Notes: a model not told the origin generated them from the letters alone. Shown: positions 1-8,111, counted from the first letter of the stretch. The stretch: 64,000 bases of DNA from CAZVWQ01 sp964631275 (GCA_964631275.1 CAZVWQ010000004.1:24818-88817); one strand, 5' to 3'. Numbers and translations: made by a program.

Positions 1-1
1 A

Positions 2-1087
2 GCTAATCGAGATATCAAAAAAGCCTCTAAGTCAGATTTAGCCTTTAGAGATTTAGATTTACATCCTGAGCTACTCAAATCAATCGAAGAGAAAGGCTTT
101 AGCAATCCCACCGAAATTCAAGAAAAATTAATCCCAAAAATGCTACAAGGAGAAAATGTGGTAGCTATATCTCAAACTGGAAGTGGTAAAACTGCAGCTT
201 ATTTAATTCCGATTTTAAACAAAATTTTAACTAGAGATAAAAGTGCTGTTAAGTTTCAAACTTTAATAATTGTTCCAACTAGAGAACTAGCTTATCAAAT
301 CGAAAAAGAATTATTTGACTTTCATTTTAAACGTCATGGATTGTTCTCTCTAGTATGTATTGGAGGTACAGATATGAGACGCCAGATTAGATTTGCTCGT
401 AAGCATAATGACTTCGTAATTGGCACCCCAGGAAGGTTAATTGATTTAGTAGAAAAAGGTGTTTTAGACTTATCAAAGTTTGATACTCTAATTGTGGACG
501 AGATGGATAGAATGCTAGACATGGGATTTATTGATGATATTAGCTGGGTCATTGAAAAATTACCAGAAAACATTCAGCATGGATTTTTTTCAGCCACTCT
601 AAACAAAAAAATCGAACCAATCATTCAGAGGTTCGCTCCAAAAGCACCAATTGTCAGAGTTAATCACCCTAAACCCTCAGAATATGTTGATCAGACCATG
701 GTTCAGATTAACAGAAATGATGACAAATTTGAAGCTCTACTTGAAGTCTTGCGTTCAGAAAAAAATAAATCAATTATTTTTGTTAGCACCAAGTCAGAAA
801 CTGAAAGAGTCATGAAAAAATTACACGATCTAGGCTTTGATGTGCATTACCTACATGGAGACAGACCACAGAATCACAGAACTCGAGTAATCAGAGATTA
901 TCGCAGACTAGCTAATGGGATTTTAGTTGCTACTGACGTGGCTGCTAGGGGTTTAGATATTGATGACGTTACTCAAGTCGTGAATTATGACGAGCCAAAT
1001 ACCTACGAGGACTATATTCATCGAATTGGGCGAACAGGTAGAGCTGGTAAGTATGGCAAAGCAGTCACTCTAGTCAAAAGAGGATAA
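2..1087 (+). CDS. DEAD-box ATP-dependent RNA helicase (5' end outside window)
   Basis: Superfamily 2 RNA helicase that unwinds RNA duplexes with ATP. The reading frame is open from base 2, so the first ATG (140) is not the start: codons before it encode the Q motif (GFSNPTEIQ). Then follow, in order, Walker A (TGSGKT), PTRELA, TPGR, motif II as DEMD instead of DEAD, SAT, IIFVSTK, ATDVAARGLDI and HRIGRTGRAG. The protein stops 14 residues after motif VI, so it is a bare two-domain core with no C-terminal RNA-binding tail. The true start lies left of the window. The family is certain; the paralogue (RhlE, CsdA, SrmB type) cannot be told from the core alone. Confidence 0.93.
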   Translation, partial: ANRDIKKASKSDLAFRDLDLHPELLKSIEEKGFSNPTEIQEKLIPKMLQGENVVAISQTGSGKTAAYLIPILNKILTRDKSAVKFQTLIIVPTRELAYQIEKELFDFHFKRHGLFSLVCIGGTDMRRQIRFARKHNDFVIGTPGRLIDLVEKGVLDLSKFDTLIVDEMDRMLDMGFIDDISWVIEKLPENIQHGFFSATLNKKIEPIIQRFAPKAPIVRVNHPKPSEYVDQTMVQINRNDDKFEALLEVLRSEKNKSIIFVSTKSETERVMKKLHDLGFDVHYLHGDRPQNHRTRVIRDYRRLANGILVATDVAARGLDIDDVTQVVNYDEPNTYEDYIHRIGRTGRAGKYGKAVTLVKRG

Positions 1088-1756
1088 AATAGCTCTAAAT
1101 TAATTAAACCGCACGTTAAAAACTTATTGACCAGCTGATTAATAGCCTAAAGCTGAAACCTATTTTTTTCCTTAAAATAAAAACTTATTACTTTCTCTTA
1201 ATAAGAAGAAAGGCCTAAAAGCCAGAGGGTTTACTTGTTTTGTAATCTTCCATAACTTACCTGCAATAAAACAAGAACTTGGTTTATACTAAACTGTTAA
1301 CTACTCAGTGATTTTTTTAACTCTGTTTTCTTTATTTAATCAGACTAAAACCTTCGTCTAAGTCATAATTTAGTTAGCATTTGGGTATAATTTTGAGTAA
1401 AGAGGCAGAGAATGATTTGGTTCAGATTTTTGTTTACACTTTAGAAAAATTTGCTGAAAATTCAAGCTGAGTTATACTTAGGATAGTTAGACAGTTTCTT
1501 AAAAGAACTATCTATAAATAAGACTTCTGCAAAAATTTTCTTCTTTGATTATTAGTGTAGTAAGCTTCATGAGTCATGATTTATACCATAATTAAGACTC
1601 TTAGAATACTCATTGCCAAACAAACCCCAAATTCACCCATTTAACTCATTCTTATATCTCATCCACCAATCCTGTATAATTCTAAATCGAACAGACTTTT
1701 CTGATTATCATTGGCAAAAGTCAAGAAGGAGCTCTTACTTAAATTATAGCATACTA
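1088..1756. other. gene-free AT-rich gap with a repeat fragment
   Basis: No ORF with protein-like composition is visible. Bases 1285-1389 are a diverged end fragment of the 407-bp repeat found at 14839 and 18819; they share the block from ACTCAGTG to GCATTTGGGTATA. The rest is AT-rich sequence with short oligo-A/T tracts and no feature I can name. Confidence 0.6.
1285..1389 (+). repeat. diverged fragment of the 407-bp repeat family
   Basis: About 105 bp resemble the terminal part of the 407-bp repeat (15138-15240): TACTAAACTRTTAACTACTC, then a T-rich stretch, then CATAATTTAGTTAGCATTTG and GGTATA. Several substitutions and small gaps separate it from the two identical copies, so it is an older copy. 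It ends in GGGTATA, the terminus used by most repeats in this window. Confidence 0.7.
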
Positions 1757-1989
1757 ATGGCCCAAATCGCTCTAAATATTCCTGATAGCCAACTGCTATC
1801 TGCTCTAGATACTTTGATTAAGTCCAATCTTCAACCAACTAAACCAACCAAGATTAAAAAACCTGCCTCAAAATCAAAAAAAGAGGCTACCCTAGCATTC
1901 AAAAAAGCTTTTAATAAACTTCCAAAACACAAGAATATTCAAAAGAAGAATTCCAAAAACTATGGCAAGAAATCAAGGAGAATGTATAA
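1757..1989 (+). pseudogene. small antitoxin-like protein, frameshifted
   Basis: An ATG at 1757 opens a frame reading MAQIALNIPDSQLLSALDTL, then a Lys/Pro linker and KKEATLAFKKAFNKLPK. In the open frame the C-terminus then becomes low-complexity basic sequence ending at TGA 2006-2008. Shifting the frame by one base at the A-run near 1923-1926 instead gives TQEYSKEEFQKLWQEIKENV and a TAA at 1987-1989, which is far more protein-like. I infer a one-base deletion in an A-tract. Size (about 77 residues) and layout (N-terminal strand-like segment, charged helical tail) resemble type II antitoxins, but no family is recognised and no intact toxin follows. Confidence 0.45.
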
Positions 1990-2100
1990 AAACCTACTTG
2001 ATACTTGATATTGATACTTTGGGTATTGTAACCTTTGACCAGGTTTGGTTGTAATATTAGTGAGTTAATAGACTCTAAAAACCAGAATTAAGGACGACTC

Positions 2101-2613
2101 GTGACTGATACAGAAATCATAGACAAAATAATCAAAGGAGACAAAGACTCTTTTAGTTTGCTTCTGGATAGATACCAAAGGCAAATCCTGGCCTACACAG
2201 CCAGACTCCTTAACTTTCACCAAGAAGACGCTGAGGACATCACCAGCCAAACCTTTGTGAAGTGCTACATCAACCTAGCTGGTTATAATCCGAAACTAAA
2301 ATTCAGCTCTTGGCTGTATCGTATCGCTCACAACGAAGCTGTTAATCTAATCAAAAAAAAGTCCAAACAATTCACAGCTGATCTAGAAAAAATTGAAGTT
2401 GCTGGAGATTTTGATCCTGACAAGCCATCTAGAGAAGATCTAGAAAAAATACTAGCCAAACTAAAACTCGATGATCGAAATATCTTAGCCCTTTTTTATC
2501 TTGAAGAAAAATCAATCAAAGAAATTGCCGAAATTCTCAAGACTAGTGAAGGTAGCATCAAAACAAGACTAAACCGAGCTAGAAACAGAGCCAAAGAAAT
2601 TGTTAAACCTTAA
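2101..2613 (+). CDS. ECF-type RNA polymerase sigma factor
   Basis: A 170-residue sigma-70-family factor of the extracytoplasmic-function class that directs RNA polymerase to an alternative promoter set. Region 2 spans about residues 22-85 (DRYQRQILAYTARLL, QEDAEDITSQTFVKCY, FSSWLYRIAHNEAVNLIKKK). Region 4 spans about 118-167 (LDDRNILALFYLEEKSIKEIAEIL, then the recognition helix TSEGSIKTRLNRARNRAKE). Regions 1 and 3 are absent, as usual for ECF factors. It starts at GTG, one of the few starts here with a purine-rich AAGGA upstream. The next gene, 103 bp downstream on the same strand, encodes a membrane protein that could be its regulator. Confidence 0.92.
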   Translation: MTDTEIIDKIIKGDKDSFSLLLDRYQRQILAYTARLLNFHQEDAEDITSQTFVKCYINLAGYNPKLKFSSWLYRIAHNEAVNLIKKKSKQFTADLEKIEVAGDFDPDKPSREDLEKILAKLKLDDRNILALFYLEEKSIKEIAEILKTSEGSIKTRLNRARNRAKEIVKP

Positions 2614-2716
2614 TCAAGCTTTTATATAAAATTAAAACTTATACCTCTTTTATTAGCCGTTTTTAGTAATTATACTCAAAAATAGTTTTTAAATTTTTAT
2701 TGCCAAGCAACTGTCC

Positions 2717-3427
2717 ATGTCCAAAAAACTAAACTCCAAAATCCTAAACCAAATCGAATCTCAAAAAATGAAGCCTCAATCTTATTTTTGGCTAAAAAAT
2801 GCTTTGCTAATTTTGGCTCTAATCACCTTCTCGGCTTTAGCTATTTTTTTATTAGGTAGTTTTTTTGATGATACTCTTGAGATCTTGGAATTTAGAAAAT
2901 ATGGTTTGGGTATTTTTTTGATTATTCCTGTCATACTTTTTGAGTTCATGCTAATTAGCTTGCTTCTTGGAATCATAATTTTCTTTTTGTACCGTAGTAC
3001 CGATTGGATCTTAGTTAGGCACAAGCTCTGGCTAAGTTTGTTTTTGTTGATTTTTATCGTGGCTGGATCAATAGCTGTGGCTTTTACTCTAGATCAAGAA
3101 GACCTAGTCAAACCTGCTGAAAACTTAGAATCTGCACCCTACAGAAGTAATCGAAAGAAAGAACTTTTTGAAGAGTTAAAGAAAAAAGATGTATTTGTAG
3201 GTAAGGTTACTTTTTTTGATTCTGAGTCAGGTTTTATAATAGTAACTAATAGATTAGAAGAAAGAAAATTCAAGCTGGATTTGCGAGATAGACCAAGACA
3301 AGACATTAAGGTTGGTAATGAGGTTATGGTTAGATTCAAAGAAATCGAGGGAGAGTTCGTAGCAATAGAGATAACCATTAGACCAAGATCTAGAGGCTTT
3401 CTAAGACCGCTACCTAGGAGAAGGTAG
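2717..3427 (+). CDS. membrane protein with C-terminal OB-like domain, possible anti-sigma partner
   Basis: A 236-residue protein with three to four hydrophobic segments (about residues 27-48, 60-95 as a long or double span, 104-122). A soluble C-terminal domain from about 150 reads DVFVGKVTFFDSESGFIIVT... DIKVGNEVMVRFKEIEGEFVAIEI, the strand pattern of DUF5666/OB-like domains. The tail is Arg-rich (RPRSRGFLRPLPRRR). It has no zinc-finger anti-sigma motif. Placement directly after the ECF sigma gene on the same strand suggests a membrane-bound regulator of that sigma factor, but this is inference from position only. Confidence 0.6.
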   Translation: MSKKLNSKILNQIESQKMKPQSYFWLKNALLILALITFSALAIFLLGSFFDDTLEILEFRKYGLGIFLIIPVILFEFMLISLLLGIIIFFLYRSTDWILVRHKLWLSLFLLIFIVAGSIAVAFTLDQEDLVKPAENLESAPYRSNRKKELFEELKKKDVFVGKVTFFDSESGFIIVTNRLEERKFKLDLRDRPRQDIKVGNEVMVRFKEIEGEFVAIEITIRPRSRGFLRPLPRRR

Positions 3428-3594
3428 ATTTTCCAAGTATATATAAGCTAGCTTAAGTGGCATAGATTATGCACTTGATAATCTAGAAATTATACCCACT
3501 TACCATCTAAACTAGGATTAGGTTAGTTTATTCTGCATGGCTTAAAAAATATCATTATCTGAGTACAAAGTACTGTGCCTGGCAATAAACAAAG

Positions 3595-3674
3595 CTTCCG
3601 CAGACACTACTATATTTTGTATTTAATACTTAACTAAAGCTACATTTAGTAGTAAAATTCAATTCTTGCGGAAG
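3595..3674. repeat. short element with CTTCCGCA inverted ends
   Basis: An 80-bp unit starts with CTTCCGCA and ends with its reverse complement TGCGGAAG. The interior is AT-rich with CTACTATATTTTGTATTTAA. A related 90-bp unit lies at 13365-13454, and single ends recur at 12311-12319 and 14783-14791. The perfect terminal inverted repeat and non-coding interior fit a MITE-like element. Confidence 0.7.
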
Positions 3675-3766
3675 TCTTGTAAACTTGTCCCATAACTCAA
3701 ATTTACAAAACTTTGGCCTCATAAAATGAATATTAATCAACAGTAAAAATAGGTTTTGAGACATGA
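3674..3766 (-). repeat. GTCTCA-type dispersed repeat
   Basis: Contains CCCATAACTCAAATTTACAA, then AACTTTG and AATAGGTTTTGAGACATGA. The same blocks in the same order recur at 10754-10837 and 18480-18577 (opposite orientation), 33666-33726 (same orientation, shortened) and 42514-42610 (diverged). Each copy has GTCTCA or GTCTTA near one end and GGGAYAAGAC at the other. Confidence 0.8.
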
Positions 3767-4200
3767 TTATTGATACAAATTTTATGCTAGCTTACCTAGA
3801 AGAAGTTAAGACAGCTTACCCTAATGCCAATACTACTATTACTATTACTATTACATGGTTTTAGATAATATACCTAACAACAAAGCTTATGAAGTTCAAG
3901 ATAAAGCTAAGAATTTAATATTAAACTTCATTGCCCACTCCATATTGTTCTAGCCTTAATTTAATTGAAAGATTGTAGAAGTTTATGAAAAAAAGTTAGT
4001 AAAGAATCAATACTACGAAACCTATCGAGACTTCTAGAACACTATTCATCAATTTTTTAAAGATTTAAATTCTAAGTATCAACCTGAACTATTGCAAGAT
4101 TAAAAAATATATCTAACTTATCTATACCAAATTGATTTTATGGATAATCTAATTAGAGAGGTTAAGTATAATACCAAGATTTAGTATGGAATAGCCTATA
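3767..4200 (+). pseudogene. IS630-type transposase remnant
   Basis: Decayed C-terminal half of a DDE transposase. Translated pieces read FMLAYLEEVKTAYPNA, then LDNIPNNKAYEVQDKAKNLIL, then SSLNLIERL-stop-KFMKKKLVKNQYYETYRDF-stop-NTIHQFFKDLNSKYQPELLQD. This is the family pattern of LDNA..HKA, SPNLNLIERLWKFLKKK and YYE...DF..I..FF. Two in-frame TAG codons sit where Trp (RLWKF) and probably Leu or Trp would be expected, and frames change at a short ACTATT microsatellite near 3829-3852. No N-terminal half or clear ends are visible. The family is known to target TA dinucleotides. Confidence 0.7.
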
Positions 4201-4214
4201 AGTACAAAGTATAA

Positions 4215-4601
4215 TTATTCTCTGCCATAATCATCCTCATATCGAGTGATATCGTCTTCACCAGTATAATCTCCACACTGAACTTCAATTATGATCACCT
4301 GTTTGTCTCCATTATTACTTATCCGATGCTTAGCTTTGGCTGGAATATAACAATATTCATTTGGTTTATAGTCTTTAACCCATTCAAACTCATCATCTCC
4401 GATCCTGACTTCAAAAGTAGCTACACCAGAAACTACCACCCAATGCTCGCTTCTTTGCTTATGGCTTTGTAGGCTTAATCTTTGCCCAGGTTCAACTATT
4501 AATTTTTTGACTTTAAATTTTTCTTCATCCTCCAGGACATAATATTTTCCCCAGGGTCTTTGACCTATTTCTAGATATCTTCGATCATTTTTTTGTGGCA
4601 T
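4215..4601 (-). CDS. mannose-6-phosphate isomerase type II-like cupin
   Basis: A 128-residue single-domain cupin matching the C-terminal isomerase domain of bifunctional mannose-1-phosphate guanylyltransferase/mannose-6-phosphate isomerase. Key motifs are RPWGKYYVL, LSLQSHKQRSEHWVVVSGVA (metal-binding His and Glu), a PNEYCYIPAKAKHRISN strand with the second His, and IIEVQCGDYTGEDDITRYEDDYGR, the typical family ending. The nucleotidyltransferase domain is absent, so this is a stand-alone isomerase or a sugar-binding cupin. It likely acts in mannose or GDP-mannose supply for surface glycans. The gene is isolated, with no sugar genes beside it. Confidence 0.85.
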   Translation of the reverse strand: MPQKNDRRYLEIGQRPWGKYYVLEDEEKFKVKKLIVEPGQRLSLQSHKQRSEHWVVVSGVATFEVRIGDDEFEWVKDYKPNEYCYIPAKAKHRISNNGDKQVIIIEVQCGDYTGEDDITRYEDDYGRE

Positions 4602-5266
4602 TTTATTTATTTTATATTTAGACTAAAAAAAATTAAAAATTATTTTATATGTTTATTTTATAAAAAATTTGGCAGTAGAACTAAACTTAATTCAATTTTA
4701 AAGTTATCTTGTGACTTTTTATACCCTCCCTGTTAAGTCATTATAGTAATTATCCGTTAAGAATTTACCTTAAATAATGAGTTTGTTTATGAAGAGCTAA
4801 ATTTAGGGTAATAGTAAACACGGATTGTGTATAATCAAAAATACAAATTTTGAAAGTAAGTTGAGTATATAACTAAGCTATGAGGATTTAGACATTCTAA
4901 GTATTCTAAATTTTCTTATAAAACAATCTAAAATTTAATAACTTGTAAAAGTTCAGTGTAGAATTGTTATATGTACTTAAATAAAATACTCTATCCTCTG
5001 TTTATTTTATATATAACCACTACTTTAACTACTACTTTTGCTTTTTTAAAAAATAACTATCCTAAAAAAGATTTTAAGGTTAGACTAGTATTTTTTTTAT
5101 ATCAAGTTTAACATTTTTATTCCTAAAAATCTAATAAATAGAATTAAAAGTAAAACACCCGTCTAAATCTGCAATTTTATACTAAAAATAAACAAAAAAT
5201 TAAGTTTTTTACAAAGTAGTGAGGTAAGTTTAGTATTATTAATACTGAGCTTAGATCAATTTTTTC
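4602..5266. other. gene-free gap, AT-rich, one dispersed repeat
   Basis: Holds the TATACCC-family repeat at 4720-4833. Bases 4665-4720 resemble a short piece of the 407-bp repeat (ACTAAACTTAATTCAATTTT). Between about 4840 and 5250 I see only AT-rich sequence with long T and A runs and no ORF, hairpin terminator or RNA gene. Confidence 0.6.
4720..4833 (+). repeat. TATACCC-family dispersed repeat
   Basis: A 114-bp copy starting TATACCCTCC and ending ATTGTGTATA. Its inner blocks are GTAATTATCCGTTAAGAATT, ACCTTAAATAATG, GAAGAGCTAAATTTAGGGTA and ATAGTAAAC. They recur in order in more than ten other gaps of this window. Non-coding. Confidence 0.85.
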
Positions 5267-5353
5267 TGGCGGAAGTGGAGGGATTCGAACCCTCGAGGGC
5301 TTTCGCCCGTCGGTTTTCAAGACCGATGCCATAGGCCGCTAGGCGACACTTCC
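5267..5353 (-). tRNA. tRNA-Ser (anticodon TGA)
   Basis: On the minus strand the 5' arm GGAAGTG pairs with CACTTCC, followed by discriminator G and an encoded CCA. The anticodon stem-loop reads TCGGT-CTTGAAA-ACCGA, giving anticodon TGA for serine. A long variable arm (CGGGCGAAAGCCC) marks it as a class II tRNA, and GGTTCGAATCC forms the T arm. The D arm GCCTAGCGGCCTATGGC is present. It reads UCA and, by wobble, other UCN codons. This is the only tRNA I found in the window. Confidence 0.96.
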
Positions 5354-5670
5354 GAGTGAAGCTAGGGCTTTTTTTGATCTTCTGTCAAGATACCGAATTT
5401 AGCTTTAGGTGTAATTATTTTTTAGTTATTAAACAACATTTAACCAAACTCAAAAATAGGTTTTTTAAAAAAAGATTTTGTTTATTAAATTTTTTGATAA
5501 GTATATATGTACTTTTAGTTTAATTGTGTTTAAGACTTGATTAATACCCTAAGTCTACCTAAGACTAGACTAGTATTTACCTTATTAATGAGCTTTATTT
5601 GCCAAACTAAAAAAACTTTGATTTAGTTAATAGAGCTGTAAAATAATAACTAAAATAAACCAAAATCCTA
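5354..5670. other. gene-free AT-rich gap
   Basis: About 317 bp upstream of a membrane protein gene. AT-rich with TTTTTT and AAAAAA runs. No repeat family, terminator hairpin or RNA is recognisable. Confidence 0.5.
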
Positions 5671-6147
5671 ATGATCAAAGACAAAATTATCAACGAAATT
5701 ATCAAATACCTTCCTTTAACCTTAAACATTTACTTAGACCTAACCTTCACGCTGTTGGGGCAGGAGTCAGAGTACTTCGAAGGTGGAGACATGAGAGAAG
5801 GAAACCCTATAGCCTACATAATACTTAACATTCCTAACCTAAATGGGACTATTGTTTGGCAATACTTTGCAGTTAGCATATACTTTGCTATTTTAGTTGT
5901 GATTATCAACTACCTCAAGAAATGGGATAGAATTGCTAGGTTAACTTATTTCTTATTTTGGATTGGCCACTTAGCTGGCTTAACTGGCTGGTGGTTTGTA
6001 ATAGTAGGCCGAAAATTACTTGGAGATTTAGCTGAAAATAGAACAATTTGGTTTATTGCCTCAATTTCTTTAGTTAGTGTTTTGGCTATTGTACTTTTTG
6101 TTTGCTATGAAAAACTAAGACCAAAAGAGGTAAGTATGAAAAACTAA
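5671..6147 (+). CDS. four-span membrane protein, unknown function
   Basis: A 158-residue protein with four hydrophobic segments at about residues 14-29, 58-83, 93-112 and 125-145. The segment between spans 1 and 2 carries charged residues (GQESEYFEGGDMREGNP) that may lie outside the membrane. No family motif is recognised. The gene stands alone, with no Shine-Dalgarno before the ATG (CCAAAATCCTAATG). Codon use resembles neighbouring real genes, so it is likely expressed. Confidence 0.6.
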   Translation: MIKDKIINEIIKYLPLTLNIYLDLTFTLLGQESEYFEGGDMREGNPIAYIILNIPNLNGTIVWQYFAVSIYFAILVVIINYLKKWDRIARLTYFLFWIGHLAGLTGWWFVIVGRKLLGDLAENRTIWFIASISLVSVLAIVLFVCYEKLRPKEVSMKN

Positions 6148-6242
6148 GATAAACTTAGGAATAGTTAAGGTAGGAAATAACTAAGAGTAGTTTTGTATGC
6201 TGAAATGTATTGACATTCTAAGAAAATTTAGTTATAATTAAT

Positions 6243-6284
6243 TTATAATAAACAAAGTTAGTTTTATAATAAACAAAGTTAGTT
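6243..6284 (+). repeat. tandem 21-bp direct repeat upstream of a small ORF
   Basis: Two adjacent copies of a unit containing TATAATAAACAAAGTTAGTT end directly before the ATG at 6285. Each copy contains a TATAAT hexamer that could act as a -10 box, so the duplication may double a promoter element. The function is not shown. Confidence 0.7.
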
Positions 6285-6452
6285 ATGATTCCGAGGGAAA
6301 TAAGAAAAAATAAAGGCAAGATTCTTTTTCTAGCGCTTTTTTTAATTGCTATGATATTTCTAGGAGTAACAATTGTGTTAAATAATAATGGTGCTTGGCA
6401 AGCTTTTAGAGAGAATATTATAGGGGAAATAGAACCAAACGGAGAAATATAA
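6285..6452 (+). CDS. 55-residue single-span membrane peptide
   Basis: An ATG at 6285 opens a 55-codon frame starting MIPREIRKNKGK, followed by a hydrophobic span (ILFLALFLIAMIFLGVTIVL, about residues 13-32) and a short polar tail NNNGAWQAFRENIIGEIEPN, ending at TAA 6450-6452. Basic residues before the span predict an N-in orientation. It is followed at once by a hairpin (6462-6482). No homologue is recognised. The composition and flanking elements support a real small gene. Confidence 0.5.
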   Translation: MIPREIRKNKGKILFLALFLIAMIFLGVTIVLNNNGAWQAFRENIIGEIEPNGEI

Positions 6453-6486
6453 AAACAAAAAAGCCCTCGAATCGAAAGGGCTATAA
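6453..6486 (-). terminator. rho-independent terminator
   Basis: The stem AGCCCT/AGGGCT lies at 6462-6467 and 6477-6482. On the minus strand it is followed by a T-rich run (TTTTTTGTTTTT, 6461-6450). This is an intrinsic terminator for the small minus-strand gene at 6507-6611. The hairpin could also slow plus-strand transcription from 6285, but the plus side lacks a T run. Confidence 0.8.
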
Positions 6487-6506
6487 CATTTCTTTAAGCG
6501 AAGATT

Positions 6507-6611
6507 TTATTTAGCTAACTTCTTAACAGCAAATAAAGCAGATAAAGTTAAGAATGCTAAAAGACTAGCAATTAGAGTTAAGTTTTCAGAGTATGCAAGA
6601 GCTAAAGGCAT
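6507..6611 (-). CDS. 34-residue hydrophobic peptide with own promoter and terminator
   Basis: On the minus strand an ATG at 6611 opens MPLALAYSENLTLIASLLAF then LTLSALFAVKKLAK and TAA at 6509-6507. It has a single membrane span of about 20 residues and a Lys-rich C-terminus, typical of small membrane proteins. It is enclosed by a TTGACA promoter (6704-6732) about 95 bp upstream and an intrinsic terminator 25 bp downstream, forming a compact monocistronic unit. The transcript could also act as an RNA. No homologue is recognised. Confidence 0.55.
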   Translation of the reverse strand: MPLALAYSENLTLIASLLAFLTLSALFAVKKLAK

Positions 6612-6703
6612 AATATAAAAATATTTAGGGTTTGAAAAATAAGATTGTTCTCTCCATTTTCTGAATACGAAAAAACGTATTAGATGTAAGAGACAGTTAT
6701 ATT

Positions 6704-6732
6704 TGAATAAAATATTTCTATACTTTTGTCAA
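6704..6732 (-). promoter_or_regulatory. sigma-70 type promoter for the 34-residue peptide
   Basis: On the minus strand TTGACA (6732-6727), a 17-bp spacer and TATTCA (6709-6704). The -35 box is perfect and the -10 box is weak. A hairpin (ATACG-TTTTT-CGTAT, about 6664-6682) lies in the predicted leader. Confidence 0.55.
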
Positions 6733-8111
6733 GTTTTTGGTACATTTTTTTGTTGTATTTTTAGTACATTCCTTTGTACTGCATAGTACTGCATATTTTG
6801 TAGTTTTTATTGATTAAATAAGTATTTTTGGTAACTTAAAGGAGAGGGCTAGGTTTATTATTTTTGTTAACCAATAGAGATTTTTTGATCTAAATGTTCT
6901 TTAAGTATATTTTTGGTCAAAAAGTTTGTTAAAAAGTTTTTTGGTTTATTTTTTTGAACAACAAGATAAGTTTATTTATGAGTCTAAATAATATCAAACA
7001 TTACCAAGATTTGACGAAAATAAAAAAGGTGGCTATTTTTAATCTACTAAATCTAGCGGTGGTCCTTTAGCGATTTGCTATAATTTTTTTAGACCTAGCT
7101 CAGCTTAAAATACCAAAAAGGTCGAAGATGTCTTCTGAGTTGAGTTAGACTAACCAAGCCAACCTGCAGTGCGATAATTATACTCAAGTTAATTAAAATT
7201 AAGATTTTTTAATTTTCAAATTTTACACACCTCAATACTCACATTATTTTCTTTAGCCTAATTTTATCTACTTTTTAGCTTAGACTCTTTGGGCTAATAA
7301 ATCAATAAAAAATATAATTATACTGAGGGCAGTGTTTTTTGTATTAGGCTTCTTACATTGCATGCTTTAAGTATTGGTCTTATCTCAAAATAAGTTAAAA
7401 ATAACTAGTTTCTCTTTTTAAATAGATAAAAATTTATATTTTAGTTGAATTAGTAGTTTATTGTTTATCAAATAAAAGATAGATAAACTATTTTCTAAAT
7501 CTTTCTAAATTAATATACTAGTTACTAAGTTACACAAAAAATTTACTTTATATAGCTATATTTAACGGGTTATTACTAGCCTACCTAAGCTTAGCTCTTC
7601 ATTAAAAACAAATCTTTTGTTTAAACTAAATTAATTAATTAATAGCTAATTCTGTAACTATTAGTAAAAAGGATATAAAGAATAAAACAAATTTTTTCTA
7701 ATTACTAAAGCAAGATTAGCCCTTCCTTGTTACTCAAAAATAACCTATTTTTCGTCTATTTATAAATAAATATTTTTGAAAGGTTTTTAAACAAGACTAT
7801 AATTTTAGCTAATTATAATACTGTTTAAGTTTAAGGATTACCTAAACTACATTTTATAGTTTAGTTTAATTTATTAATGTTTTAGTTTATTTTATAGAAG
7901 TCTGTTAAAATAGGCTGATTCTACACTAAATTTTGACAAATTATTAGCTATCGAGACTTTGTTAAAACAATTTTAGATATGCAAAATGCCTAAGTTACAC
8001 CTAAATTAGTTATAAGTACCAAAATCTTTTTCTGAATTTTACTAAAATTTATTTTATGAGTTTGAAATTTTGTAAATTTAAGCTATAAAACAAGATTATT
8101 ATACAAAATCT
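6733..8111. other. long gene-free stretch
   Basis: About 1.4 kb without a protein-like ORF. The only part with higher GC and strong folding is 7020-7180 (candidate RNA, listed separately). Around 7562-7630 a degenerate TATACCC-family copy is visible (ACGGGTTATTACT, then GCTTAGCTCTTCATTAAAAA). The segment at 7378-7440 (CTTATCTCAAAATAAG, then AGTTTCTCTTTT) resembles 10587-10655. The remainder is AT-rich with nothing I can name. Confidence 0.55.
7076..7175 (+). ncRNA. candidate structured RNA with extended -10 promoter
   Basis: TGCTATAAT at 7076-7084 is an extended -10 box. Starting about 7 bases later, the RNA can form a 12-bp stem: CTAGCTCAGCTT (7095-7106) with GAGTTGAGTTAG (7137-7148), three pairs being G-U. 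TTAG (7089-7092) and CTAA (7150-7153) extend it by four pairs. The enclosed loop has two small hairpins, ACC-AAAAA-GGT (7112-7122) and GAAG-ATGT-CTTC (7124-7135), giving a three-way junction. The G-U pairs become A-C on the other strand, so the plus strand is the likelier transcript. It does not match tmRNA, SRP RNA or RNase P signatures. The 3' end is uncertain. Confidence 0.4.

Noticed and set aside
1613..2008. 131-residue ORF taken at full length
   Set aside because: The first 48 residues look like translated intergenic sequence, and the last part is out of frame after a probable deletion. Only the 1757-1989 region is kept as a pseudogene.
3767..4200. Amber (TAG) recoding suggested by in-frame TAG codons in the IS630-like frame
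   Set aside because: Many intact genes here end in TAG, and the frame is also broken at a microsatellite, so simple decay explains it.
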